Shown: positions 1 through 8,419 of the stretch, piece after piece
Position numbering within the stretch: position 1 is the first letter of the stretch
Layout of the letters: each line of letters opens with the position of its first letter
Origin: Candidatus Nanopelagicus hibericus
Lineage (GTDB): Bacteria > Actinomycetota > Actinomycetes > Nanopelagicales > Nanopelagicaceae
Assembly: GCF_002288005.1 (NCBI RefSeq)
Contig: NZ_CP016771.1
Coordinates: forward strand, 1,116,001 to 1,180,000
Direction: 5' to 3'
Length of the DNA stretch: 64,000 nucleotides
Position numbers and translations under genes: made by a program
Notes under the pieces: model-generated
What the model was told of the DNA's origin: nothing
What the model saw: the letters and a program-made list of their open reading frames with translations, nothing else
The model's database searches: none

Positions 1-1645
1 AACCTTCCTGGTAATATGCTTTTGCATTCAAGTATATTAAGTTTGTTGGGTCTTGCTCAAGAAGTTGGTCTAACAATGTTAAAGATTCTTTTGTAAACCC
101 AAAATCAAATAAAGTGAGACCAACTTTGAATTTATAAAATGGTTCTGCTAAAGGATTGTCGATCACTTTTTGAGCATAGTTCTTAGCAATTAAACTATTG
201 CTCTCATTTGGAATTATTGTCCGTGTAATGAAAGTATCTCGCTCGGCTCTATTCAAAAATACAGCGACAACCAAGATTGGTATTACAAAAATAATTGAAA
301 GTGCAGGTCGCACTAAACTCATCGAATTAGACTTAGATTGTATCTGCGAGTCAGATTTGTTGGCGAGACTATTTTCTACATTTTCACGGGCTAATGCAAT
401 TAACACTCCGCCAATTAGCCAACCCCAAATAGTTAGGCCAATATTGTCAATGGAAATGAAGGATTGAGCCTGAAACCCTACCCATACAGAGGTAAACAGA
501 ATTACTAGTACTTTCTTTTCTGACTCTATCGATTTTATCAATTTTATAGAACTTTTGAAAATAAAGAATAAAATTGCCAAATAACTTACTCCTAAGAGTA
601 ATCCCCCAGTAGCAAACATTTGCAATGTAGTGTTATGAGCGCTAGAGCTTGTTAAGGTATAACCATATCTAAGCGGATAATCTAATTCTCTGAACGCTTT
701 AAAAGCTCCTCCATAGTTATCTAAGCCAACCCCTGTTAAAGGTTTATCTCTAAACATTTCGTATGCTGCACGCCAGTAAAATCCACGCACACTGACCGAT
801 TCTTTGTATAAAATTCCTGAAAGTGGGCCTCGTTGAAGCATTCCAGCGATTGAAAGAATAACTGTTCCGGCTGAAACTAGGGTGAGCGCAATACCAATTT
901 TTTGGTTTTTATACAAATAAAATGTAGACACAAAGAAAAGATGAATAAACAAGAAGGTCACTAAACCTTGTCTTGATTCAGAGCGAATAATTGCAAATAA
1001 ACATAGTGCCACCGTTGGTAAAGCCAAGATCCTAACTGCTACTCCCAAATTCTTTATGAAGTAACTTAGGCTAGCAAATGATGAAAAGATTGCGAGAAGT
1101 GCTGAGGCGAAATTGGGGTTTCCAAGAGTTCCAATGATTGAATTGTAAGGATTTTCCCACTTAAAAAAATCATAACCTAATGTTTGTATTGTTCCATAAA
1201 TTGCCAATGCACACCCCGAAAATACAGTTATTTGTATTACTTTAATGGCATCTAGGTACTTTAAGAACTTAGCGCTATACAAAACTATTATTGAAAGGCT
1301 TAGGTAAGTTAAATAACCATTTTTTCTCTGGGTATCTCCAAATAAACCTGTGAATTTAACATGTGTGAAAGCTAAAGCTAGAGTCTGACTCAGTAGAAAA
1401 AAAATGACAATTAACAAAAATTTAAAATCAACTGACTTACGCTTTAAGCCTGATCTGTAATATTCATATATTAAGTGCCCAAGCAACCATCCAGCAGTTA
1501 GCATTAAGATTATAAACTTTGGGGTGTTGAATGGGTCTTCTGAAGTAGTGCTAATATAAAAAGTTGAGGAAACCACTCCGCTGAACAAAACCCATATTTG
1601 ATTAGATCTGTTATTTATCTTTGCCCGCTTATTACTTTTCTGCAT
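1..1645 (-). CDS. O-antigen ligase / Wzy-like polymerase, 3' end cut by window edge
   Basis: The frame stays open from an ATG at 1645 to the left edge (about 548 codons visible, no stop). The protein is a polytopic membrane protein: many hydrophobic helices, then a large loop and a conserved stretch PLTGVGLDNYGG followed by SSSAHNTTLQM, the pattern of the O-antigen ligase family (Wzy_C, PF04932). After the last helix a soluble tail (IIPNESNSLIAKNYAQKV, then FGFTKESLTLLEQ-like segments) resembles TPR helices, as in many bacterial ligase/polymerases. It would join or polymerise lipid-linked glycan outside the membrane, which fits the glycan genes across the window. It lies downstream of the S-layer-like gene on the same strand but behind a strong terminator, so it probably has its own promoter. 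Ligase versus polymerase cannot be told apart from sequence. Confidence 0.85.
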   Translation of the reverse strand, partial: MQKSNKRAKINNRSNQIWVLFSGVVSSTFYISTTSEDPFNTPKFIILMLTAGWLLGHLIYEYYRSGLKRKSVDFKFLLIVIFFLLSQTLALAFTHVKFTGLFGDTQRKNGYLTYLSLSIIVLYSAKFLKYLDAIKVIQITVFSGCALAIYGTIQTLGYDFFKWENPYNSIIGTLGNPNFASALLAIFSSFASLSYFIKNLGVAVRILALPTVALCLFAIIRSESRQGLVTFLFIHLFFVSTFYLYKNQKIGIALTLVSAGTVILSIAGMLQRGPLSGILYKESVSVRGFYWRAAYEMFRDKPLTGVGLDNYGGAFKAFRELDYPLRYGYTLTSSSAHNTTLQMFATGGLLLGVSYLAILFFIFKSSIKLIKSIESEKKVLVILFTSVWVGFQAQSFISIDNIGLTIWGWLIGGVLIALARENVENSLANKSDSQIQSKSNSMSLVRPALSIIFVIPILVVAVFLNRAERDTFITRTIIPNESNSLIAKNYAQKVIDNPLAEPFYKFKVGLTLFDFGFTKESLTLLDQLLEQDPTNLIYLNAKAYYQEG

Positions 1646-1660
1646 TAGGTCATTCTAACT

Positions 1661-1701
1661 AAATAACTTGGGCCCGTCTTCTGTTGAAGACGGGCCCAAG
1701 T
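1661..1701 (-). terminator. Intrinsic terminator after the S-layer-like gene
   Basis: A perfect 16-bp inverted repeat (1666-1681 with 1686-1701) encloses a 4-nt loop TGTT. On the minus strand the stem is GC-rich and followed by a T-rich run (TTATTTAGTT). It lies 29 nt past the stop of the 620-aa surface protein, as expected for a highly expressed gene. Confidence 0.88.
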
Positions 1702-1729
1702 CATTATTTGTTCAGATGGGTAAGGTTAT

Positions 1730-3592
1730 TTAAGCCTTAACCTTCTTCTGAATCTTTAGGACCAAGTTCGTAAGTGTTGTGATCAAGGTCTTTAGAGATG
1801 CAACTGTAGTTGCTAGTGCAGTAACAGCTGCAAGAGCTGCTGCACCATTATCAGTTACGGTTGCTGTAGCTGAAAGTGCTACACGACCGGCTGAAGGTAA
1901 TCCAGTTCCACCAGTGGCTTCAATCTTGACTGTTCCACCAGCAGCAGGCATGTACACCCTGTAGATAGCAATCGCAGTAGCTGATGCATATCCATCAATT
2001 GCTGCAACTTTGCTAGAAACAGCAGGTGAAAGAACTGCAGCTAGAGTTTCTGAAGCAGTTGAACCATTACCAAATGCAACGGTTGAAGTGATTCCAGCTG
2101 TTGTAAGAGCGTTAGTAACAGTTGTTGCGCCAACTGCAGCACCGGTTGCATCTAATGGGCGAACGATGATCCAAGCAGCTTCACCTGGAGCATAACTAGC
2201 CTTATCAAACTCTAACTTCACAGAGGCAACAGCAGCAGTATTAACTTTAATTGCTACTGCAGTTGAAGAAACTGTTGCAAGTGTTGAAGTTGATGCGTTG
2301 CGGATTGTGATATTTGCTGTTCCATTATTTGAACCTGTTAATGGACACAAGTAACCACCATAAGTCGAGCTATATGAACCGCAACTTGTACCTGCTGGGG
2401 CTGTACCTGTATTAATTATAGTAACAGCATCAGAGTATGCATAAACAGCATCGGCAGATCGAATATTTGTGCCTAAACTATCCTTCGCTACTGCCAAAAT
2501 TGCGTTAACTGAGCTTGAACCAATTGTGGTTGCAAGAACAGTTGCAGTAATTGTTGCAGCTGTAGTTCCGTAGAAGGTTACAGTTCTATTTGCGAACGTA
2601 ACACTTGCTGTCTTTAATGTGACTGCTGATGCTCCAGCAGTTCCATCTGGATAGATACAAACGTCATCTACACCATCTGAAGTTGCTTGAATAATAACAC
2701 TCTTACCAATTGTGCCACCACATAGACCAATGTTTCCAATGGTTGAGGTTGCAGTAATTGACTCTCGAGCAACAAGTCCTGCAGCAGTTAGCTGGGTTAC
2801 CCTAATTACAGCTGCGGCAGTTGAAGTCGATGGAGTGTTAACCGCAGTAACAGTAGTTGAATCAATCACAGTGCCTGTAGGGAACGTTGCTCCACCATAC
2901 ATTACAGCAGAAGATGTTGCAGCAGCTCCAACTACAGTTCCTGTTGTAGTTCCAGCAGTAGTTACAACAATTGACATAGTTCCTGACTTAGCAAGATCTA
3001 GTCGTTCGCCTGTAGCCGCTGATCCACCATTGCCGACTCCGTAAACCTGGATGGAGTAATCAATTGTGTAAGTACCAGCAGTTTTAACCATGGCTGAGTC
3101 TAGAAATACTCCAAACTTTCCACCTAAAGTTCCAACGCCAGCGTTAGTTAACAAACCAACTCCACCATTTCCGACTGAAGCTGAATCTGAACCATGGGTG
3201 TAAGTGCCAGTAACATCAACTGTTTGACCAGTACCTGAATTACCTTTAAGTGTGGTTACGACACCAGTTGCACTTGCTGTATCCAGGGCCACGATACGTA
3301 GTGATCTTGTATCAAATGTTGCTGAACCAGTTGGGAATGTACCAGGAGTGAATTTAACCAAAATAGTATCAATTGTTCCTGCATTCGTAAATGCACTTAG
3401 ATTGATAGTCGCAGCGGTAGTTGAATCTGACCGTGCATAACCTGCCGAGTTAACATCTATAGCACCATTTACTGTCGTTACTGCTACCGCGCCTACTACA
3501 GCTGCGTTAGAAGGAACTACAGAAACAATGCTTAGACCTAAAGCGGCAACAGCTACAAGCGCAATGCGCTTGAAGTTTGTCGTTGTAGACAT
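1730..3592 (-). CDS. Secreted S-layer-like surface protein, Ala/Thr/Ser-rich (620 aa)
   Basis: The N-terminus is a clear Sec signal peptide: basic FKR, a hydrophobic core (IALVAVAALGLSIVSVV) and an Ala-x-Ala-like end (PSNAA). The mature protein is dominated by Ala, Thr, Val, Gly and Ser, is poor in Lys/Arg, and reads as beta-sandwich-like segments. It ends in a short Leu/Thr helix (LITTLTNLVLKIQKKVKA) that could anchor or oligomerise. Start at 3592 is chosen because a good ribosome site (GAAAGGAAAC) precedes it and the signal peptide begins there; the frame is open for 43 more codons up to the sigma-factor stop, but that part has no signal-peptide character. Composition, secretion and the strong terminator suggest an abundant envelope protein such as an S-layer. 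No named domain was recognised, so the family is inference. Confidence 0.75.
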   Translation of the reverse strand: MSTTTNFKRIALVAVAALGLSIVSVVPSNAAVVGAVAVTTVNGAIDVNSAGYARSDSTTAATINLSAFTNAGTIDTILVKFTPGTFPTGSATFDTRSLRIVALDTASATGVVTTLKGNSGTGQTVDVTGTYTHGSDSASVGNGGVGLLTNAGVGTLGGKFGVFLDSAMVKTAGTYTIDYSIQVYGVGNGGSAATGERLDLAKSGTMSIVVTTAGTTTGTVVGAAATSSAVMYGGATFPTGTVIDSTTVTAVNTPSTSTAAAVIRVTQLTAAGLVARESITATSTIGNIGLCGGTIGKSVIIQATSDGVDDVCIYPDGTAGASAVTLKTASVTFANRTVTFYGTTAATITATVLATTIGSSSVNAILAVAKDSLGTNIRSADAVYAYSDAVTIINTGTAPAGTSCGSYSSTYGGYLCPLTGSNNGTANITIRNASTSTLATVSSTAVAIKVNTAAVASVKLEFDKASYAPGEAAWIIVRPLDATGAAVGATTVTNALTTAGITSTVAFGNGSTASETLAAVLSPAVSSKVAAIDGYASATAIAIYRVYMPAAGGTVKIEATGGTGLPSAGRVALSATATVTDNGAAALAAVTALATTVASLKTLITTLTNLVLKIQKKVKA

Positions 3593-3721
3593 TTGTTTCC
3601 TTTCGTTAGTCGTTACCAGGAATTTCCTAGTAGCGGCTTCGAGATGAGTCGCACGTGCTGACGCATCTCTTTCCCCCCGTGATATCCGGATCACAGGAGA
3701 AACCTGTTTGTTAGGTGTCAT
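3593..3721 (-). promoter_or_regulatory. Structured leader between sigma gene and S-layer-like gene
   Basis: The 129 nt between the sigma stop and the surface-protein start contain two good RNA hairpins read on the minus strand: an 8-bp stem (3690-3697 with 3676-3683, one G-U pair, 6-nt loop) and a longer imperfect stem (3664-3669 with 3641-3646, extended inwards by GTC/GAC and GC/GC pairs). A third short dyad lies at about 3616-3630. No match to a riboswitch class I know. It could stabilise the mRNA or control translation; role is inference. Confidence 0.45.
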
Positions 3722-5119
3722 TTATTTGACCCCTTTGGCGCCGATATTGATCGCCTGAGCAAGAATTGAGCTCTTGCTAGAGTTCAAAATTATACGGGTA
3801 GTTATCTCATTTGGAATCGCATCGACATCTAACCCAGCAGTAGCAGGCACAAATAGGGGTGAATCGATCGTGGAATCTATATATAGGGTGGCTGTCAGGA
3901 GGTAATTTCCGTTGGAAAGACGGGTAATGGCTGAGGCAGATCCAGTCTGAGTCAATGGGAACCATGAACCAGCCACTGTAATTGATGGGCTTGCATAGTA
4001 TGAGGTACCAGAGCCATCAACTGTGACTGATTGTGACATAAGCAAATTAACAACTGTATCCCCGTATGCCTGAAGGTATGAAACTAAAACATAACCATCT
4101 GGATTAATAATTATCGATTGAGTAGACAGTCCAACAGAGCCGACTTCGCCTGCTGAATCTGAAACAGTAAATCCTGTTGGTAGGCCATCTTTTGAAAGGC
4201 CAGCAAACAAAGATTTAGATGTACGGAAATTAATAGCTGAATTATCCTGAATTATCTTTTGTGCAGAAAGAATTTCTTCTGCTGAAGATTGTGATGAATT
4301 GTTATCAACCTCAGAGTTAACTGTGGATGGCAACTCTTGCTTAGCAGTTGCAGTAATAGTTGGTGTATTGAACTCTGAACCTGTCACAGAATTAAACCCA
4401 AGGAATGCAACCAATACAATAAGTAATGAGAGTGCTACCTTTGAAGATTTCTGTGCAAGCTCGGCTGCCTTTTTATATGATCCAGAAAGCGCATCAAGTG
4501 CGGTAGAACCAGTTTTCTCGTCCACTACCCATTCGGTAAGAACACGAATAAATGAAGCACGTGCACGTTGTACAACATGGCGAACATTTTTCTCAGAAGT
4601 TCCAATTGCTTGAGCAATCTCTTTGGTAGTACGGCCTTCAACCTCCCACATAACAAGTGCAGTCCGTTGTGTCTCAGATAAACGAGATAGGGCTTCACGG
4701 ATTACTGAAGCATCTTCTGCTGCGGCGAGTGTTGCATCCATTGGGATGTGATTCTCTGCTGCGATCTCAGCAAGGCGCTCTTGTGATGCATCTGAATCAA
4801 TTGCAACCAAGTTTGGGCGAGATCCGGTAGCGCGGATTGCGTTCAAGCACAGATTATTAACTGTTGTGCGCAGATATGCCATGGCACGGTCTGCTGAATC
4901 TAGTTCTGGAGCTGCCAAGATAAATTTAAGAAAAGCATCTTGAACAACCTCTGCTGCATCAGCATCGCTACGAAGAATTCGGCGGGCTTGAGCGATAAGT
5001 AATGAGCGATTTTGGGTATAAAGGGCGGATAAATCAGAAACAGACCACGCAGCAATAGTCGCTGGGGCCTGAGCCTTCTTTCGAAGTGACACTTTGATTT
5101 CCCGCTTTCGATGAGCCAA
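3722..5119 (-). CDS. ECF-type sigma factor with C-terminal membrane anchor and outer domain (465 aa)
   Basis: Residues about 34-97 match sigma region 2 (QARRILRSDADAAEVVQDAF, then AYLRTTVNNLCLNAIR). Residues about 137-193 match region 4 with its helix-turn-helix (LSRLSETQRTALVMWEVEG, TTKEIAQAIGTSEKNVRHVV). A single transmembrane helix follows at about 228-247 (VALSLLIVLVAFLGF), then some 215 residues predicted to lie outside the cell. Ordinary ECF sigmas end after region 4, so this is a fusion in which the sigma is tethered to the membrane with a possible sensor outside. Start is TTG at 5119 with GAGGGG upstream. The next gene downstream encodes a secreted S-layer-like protein, a likely target. 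How the sigma would be released, and what is sensed, is not shown by the sequence. Confidence 0.85.
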   Translation of the reverse strand: MAHRKREIKVSLRKKAQAPATIAAWSVSDLSALYTQNRSLLIAQARRILRSDADAAEVVQDAFLKFILAAPELDSADRAMAYLRTTVNNLCLNAIRATGSRPNLVAIDSDASQERLAEIAAENHIPMDATLAAAEDASVIREALSRLSETQRTALVMWEVEGRTTKEIAQAIGTSEKNVRHVVQRARASFIRVLTEWVVDEKTGSTALDALSGSYKKAAELAQKSSKVALSLLIVLVAFLGFNSVTGSEFNTPTITATAKQELPSTVNSEVDNNSSQSSAEEILSAQKIIQDNSAINFRTSKSLFAGLSKDGLPTGFTVSDSAGEVGSVGLSTQSIIINPDGYVLVSYLQAYGDTVVNLLMSQSVTVDGSGTSYYASPSITVAGSWFPLTQTGSASAITRLSNGNYLLTATLYIDSTIDSPLFVPATAGLDVDAIPNEITTRIILNSSKSSILAQAINIGAKGVK

Positions 5120-5276
5120 CGTCTTGACCCCTCTACCTACTAAGACACTAAAAGGGGTTAAATGTTGCCCCCATAAACTAGATATTCAAAGCCAGGTTTT
5201 TATGGTTAGGACCCGGCCTGAAGGGTCCTGCATCGGAGTCTATTTTAGAGGCTTCCCGCTGACCTAAACTGGGTGG

Positions 5277-6410
5277 GTGCTTATAAAAGTTGTATCAATT
5301 GTGTCCAGAATGAATCTAGGAGGAGTAGCCGTATTGCTGGTGGATTTACACCAGATGCTGCCGGGATCTGAGTTCACCCATACATTGGTCACTGGTGTAT
5401 GTGCCGAAAATGAGATCGATATCTTGGCTGGCAAGTATTCAGACCCAAATATCGTTCAGATAAAGAGTATGGGACGAAAGCCTTCATTGTTTGCTGATTT
5501 CTCGACCTTTCTAAAAATAAGAAAGGTTTTAAAAAATCTTGACCCTCAAATTGTTCATACCCACACCTCAAAGGCTGGAGTTTTAGGCAGGCTTGCGGCT
5601 ATTTCTTTGAGGAGAAAAATAAAAATAGTACATTCCTATCATGGTCACCATCTTTATGGTTACTTCCCAAAAACAATTGTTAGGGTCATTGTTTTCACTG
5701 AAAAATACTTGGCGTTTTTAACTCACCTTCTGATTGCAGACTCTGAGCAGGTAATGATTGATTTACAAAAAGCAAAAATTGGTTCAAAGGATAAATGGCA
5801 AGTTATTCCGCCAGGTATTCGAAAGTCAGAAAGTATTACGAAGGACATGGCTAGATTAAAAATTGGTACTGAAAAAAACTTATTCTTGATTACCTGGATA
5901 GGTCGTTTCACTGAAATAAAGGATCCATTTTTAGCTTTAGAGGCATTTAAGCGGTTACAAAAATTAGATAATTCAAAATTTTCTATGATCATGATAGGCG
6001 ACGGTGAATTGCTTGATACTTGCGAAGAATTCAGCGAGAAGAATCAATTAGGAGTAATTTTCCCTGGGTGGCAATCAAATGTTACTTCGTACTTAGCAGC
6101 AGCAGATATTTTACTTGTCACAAGTAAGAATGAGGGATTTGGTATGGTTATTGCTGAGGCAGGCTTACAAAACGTGCCTGCAGTATCAACAAATGTTGGT
6201 GGTGTTGGAGAATTTATCAAAGATCAAAGTAATGGGATACTCATACCTAATGATGCCGCTGTTATAGCAAGAACTATTTTTGGATTAGCAAAGAGTGGTG
6301 AGCAATTAGTTAAACTTGGTCTTATGGCCAGAGAAACTACGCTCGAAAAATTTACAATTGAGACTTTCGTTAATAACCACAAAATAGCCTACAAAAATTT
6401 ATTATCGTAA
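5277..6410 (+). CDS. Glycosyltransferase family 4 (377 aa)
   Basis: A GT-B fold protein. The N-terminal half opens with KVVSIVSRMNLGGVAVLLVDL and has IVHTHTSKAGVLGRLAA (about 93-108), the typical acceptor-side Rossmann domain. The C-terminal half has WIGRFTEIKDP (about 207-217) and the E-x7-E nucleotide-sugar signature at E286-E294 (EGFGMVIAEAG), followed by STNVGGVGEFI. It would transfer an activated sugar onto a lipid-linked or protein glycan at the inner face of the membrane. The start is GTG at 5277. It heads the plus-strand half of the nonulosonic-acid cluster, 49 nt before the dehydratase. Donor and acceptor cannot be predicted. Confidence 0.88.
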   Translation: MLIKVVSIVSRMNLGGVAVLLVDLHQMLPGSEFTHTLVTGVCAENEIDILAGKYSDPNIVQIKSMGRKPSLFADFSTFLKIRKVLKNLDPQIVHTHTSKAGVLGRLAAISLRRKIKIVHSYHGHHLYGYFPKTIVRVIVFTEKYLAFLTHLLIADSEQVMIDLQKAKIGSKDKWQVIPPGIRKSESITKDMARLKIGTEKNLFLITWIGRFTEIKDPFLALEAFKRLQKLDNSKFSMIMIGDGELLDTCEEFSEKNQLGVIFPGWQSNVTSYLAAADILLVTSKNEGFGMVIAEAGLQNVPAVSTNVGGVGEFIKDQSNGILIPNDAAVIARTIFGLAKSGEQLVKLGLMARETTLEKFTIETFVNNHKIAYKNLLS

Positions 6411-6459
6411 GATGTGTTTTATGGATCAATGCGTGCTAAAGGATTGAGAAGGGTCATAG

Positions 6460-7512
6460 ATGAATCAGTCATTTAATGATATAACTTTTCAAAGTATTAT
6501 TGGTCGGCAACCAAAGCCAATGGTCTTTGACTCAAGTGAAATTTCAAATCTTCAAAACGAGCGAATCTTAGTTACCGGTGCAGGTGGAAGTATTGGGTCA
6601 CAGATAGTAAAACTAATTGCGGGGCTTGAAGGGATAAGTTATCTTGCAACAGATCGTGATGAGGGTTCACTTCATTCACTTTCACTTGATTTAGATTCCA
6701 GAGCTTTATTTGAATCCCCACAGATTTCACTCTTGGACATCAGAGATATTCAAGGTGTAAAGAACATGATTGCCACCTTTAAACCAACCATGGTAATTCA
6801 TGCAGCTGCACTCAAGCACTTGAATGCACTTCAAAAACAGCCACGTGAAGCGATCTTAACTAATGTGTTTGGAACAGCTAATCTGATTGATGTATCTCGC
6901 ACAAACGGAGTAGAGAAATTCGTGAATATCTCTACCGATAAAGCCGCTGAACCAAGAAATGTGCTGGGTTACTCCAAGAAACTTGCAGAACTTTATGTTG
7001 CAAAATCTCGTTTAGAAGGCTTTAAGAACTATACATCCTGCCGTTTTGGAAATGTTTTCAACTCCAGGGGTTCAGTGATTGAAACATTTATTTATCAAAT
7101 ATCAAACAACAAGCCGATCACACTTACTCACCCAGAAATTGAGAGATATTTCATGTCGGTTGAAGAGGCTGCATATTTAACAATTAAGTCAGCCTTGATC
7201 AATTCAGGTGACGTACATATCTTTGACATGGGTCAGCCCGTAGCATTGAATGCAATAATTGAAAATTTGCAAAAATCACTTGGCCGAAGAAGCTCGATTA
7301 TCATCACGGGTTTACGGGACGGCGAAAAGCTCAGCGAGGATTTATTCGGCAAAGAAGAGAAGGCTAAATCTACTTCTGAGATTAGAATACAAAGTGCAAA
7401 TCTAGAGTTTGAGCTAAGTGAAAATTCCAAGGTAATTGAGCAAATTATGAATAGGGATGAAATTCAACTATTAGAAAAACTATCACGATATACCAATCTA
7501 AAAACTATTTAG
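6460..7512 (+). CDS. Nucleotide-sugar 4,6-dehydratase, CapD/FlaA1 type (350 aa)
   Basis: A short-form polysaccharide biosynthesis protein (CapD_like, PF02719). The NAD(P) site is TGAGGSIGSQIV (39-50). HAAALKHLNALQKQP (about 114-128) and NISTDKAAEPRNVLGYSK (about 156-173) are family hallmarks; in FlaA1/PseB the corresponding motif reads NVMGASK, so K173 is the catalytic lysine and the usual tyrosine/methionine position is a leucine. It likely converts UDP-GlcNAc to a 4-keto-6-deoxy sugar, the first step towards legionaminic- or pseudaminic-type sugars or bacillosamine. The neighbouring NeuB, aminotransferase and cytidylyltransferase support this. Retaining versus inverting activity is not decided by sequence. 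Confidence 0.85.
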   Translation: MNQSFNDITFQSIIGRQPKPMVFDSSEISNLQNERILVTGAGGSIGSQIVKLIAGLEGISYLATDRDEGSLHSLSLDLDSRALFESPQISLLDIRDIQGVKNMIATFKPTMVIHAAALKHLNALQKQPREAILTNVFGTANLIDVSRTNGVEKFVNISTDKAAEPRNVLGYSKKLAELYVAKSRLEGFKNYTSCRFGNVFNSRGSVIETFIYQISNNKPITLTHPEIERYFMSVEEAAYLTIKSALINSGDVHIFDMGQPVALNAIIENLQKSLGRRSSIIITGLRDGEKLSEDLFGKEEKAKSTSEIRIQSANLEFELSENSKVIEQIMNRDEIQLLEKLSRYTNLKTI

Positions 7513-7541
7513 ATGGTTTAACTCACTTCATTAGATTTTTG

Positions 7542-7614
7542 TGGGCCCTGTCGGGATCGAACCGACGACCCACGGATTAAAAGTCCGTTGCTCTACCGAC
7601 TGAGCTAAAGGCCC
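7542..7614 (-). tRNA. tRNA-Lys (anticodon TTT)
   Basis: A complete cloverleaf on the minus strand: acceptor GGGCCTT pairing with AGGGCCC, D-arm TAGCTCAGTCGGTAGAGC, anticodon stem ACGGA-CTTTTAA-TCCGT, T-arm GTCGGTTCGATCCCGAC. No CCA is encoded. It lies antisense between two genes of the nonulosonic-acid cluster. Confidence 0.96.
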
Positions 7615-7802
7615 TCATATTAAACTTCTTACGATGCAACCAAGTATAGTCGTTTACTTCCAATGACTACAAAACTAAAACCATTAAGTAAAGTTACAAA
7701 GTAACGCCTAGAGGAACTTTCAGGATGCCAGATTCTGCACATAAAGTTGATTTGACCCTTTTTTGCGTTAAACTTATTTTCAAAATGTGACTAGGGGCTT
7801 AA

Positions 7803-8417
7803 GTGCAAAAATATGTAGTGATAGGCACTGGTGGTCACGCAAATTCAATTTTGGATTTGATTCAAAGTTCTGGAGATACAGTCGAGTATTTTGTGGTTAT
7901 AAACAGTGAAAGCGTTCAGTATAAGGGAATTCCCACAGTTGATTTCTCCGAGGTTAACAACTTTTCATCCGAGTTAAAATTCGTTTTTGGGATTGGAGAT
8001 TATAAAATTCGAAATAGGGTGATAATGGAAATGAATTTATCTAACCAGATTTTAAGGTTTCCATCGCTGATTCATCCAACTGCTTACGTTTCAAAGTCGG
8101 CGACTATAGCCAATGGAACAGTTGTATTTGCAAATTCATACGTAGGACCTAATTCTAGAATTGGAAAATTCTGTATTCTTAATACCGGAGCAAGCGTCGA
8201 ACATGACTGCAGTATTGGGAATCAAAATTTTTTAGCACCTGGCACAATTCTTGCCGGCAGGGTGATAATTGGAGATAATTGTTTTCTTGGAATGGGTTCG
8301 CTAATTTCAGATGGTATTTCAATTGGAAGTGACTCAGTCATTGCCGCAAATAGTTTCGTGAATGAAAATATTCCTAGTAATTCCTTTGCTGCAGGCACAC
8401 CCACAAAATTGAGATAG
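7803..8417 (+). CDS. NeuD/PglD-like sugar O/N-acyltransferase (204 aa)
   Basis: The first 70 residues form a small Rossmann-like unit (YVVIGTGGHANSILDLI) and the rest is a left-handed beta-helix of hexapeptide repeats (for example ATIANGTVVFANSYVGPNS, then IGDNCFLGMGSLISDG). The histidine in SVEHDCSIG (about 139) is the expected catalytic base of PglD/NeuD enzymes, which acetylate the 4-amino group of nucleotide sugars or O-acetylate sialic acids. Start is GTG at 7803 with a GGGG stretch upstream. It lies 2 nt before neuB, a common pairing. Whether it acts on the UDP-4-amino sugar made by the downstream aminotransferase or on the finished acid is inference. Confidence 0.87.
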   Translation: MQKYVVIGTGGHANSILDLIQSSGDTVEYFVVINSESVQYKGIPTVDFSEVNNFSSELKFVFGIGDYKIRNRVIMEMNLSNQILRFPSLIHPTAYVSKSATIANGTVVFANSYVGPNSRIGKFCILNTGASVEHDCSIGNQNFLAPGTILAGRVIIGDNCFLGMGSLISDGISIGSDSVIAANSFVNENIPSNSFAAGTPTKLR

Positions 8418-8419
8418 TC

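Noticed and set aside
198-467. Plus-strand frame at the left edge
   Set aside because: Antisense to the ligase/polymerase gene, whose frame is open and recognisable.
1779-3440. Several plus-strand frames opposite the S-layer-like gene
   Set aside because: Low-complexity Val/Ala/Pro products created by the biased codons of the real gene; no ribosome sites.
3593-3721. 43-codon N-terminal extension of the S-layer-like protein
   Set aside because: In frame and starting right after the sigma stop, but it hides the signal peptide and lacks support; the ATG at 3592 has a good ribosome site.
5209-5228. GGACCC/GGGTCC hairpin as a terminator
   Set aside because: No T run on either side and it lies between divergent genes, where no terminator is needed.
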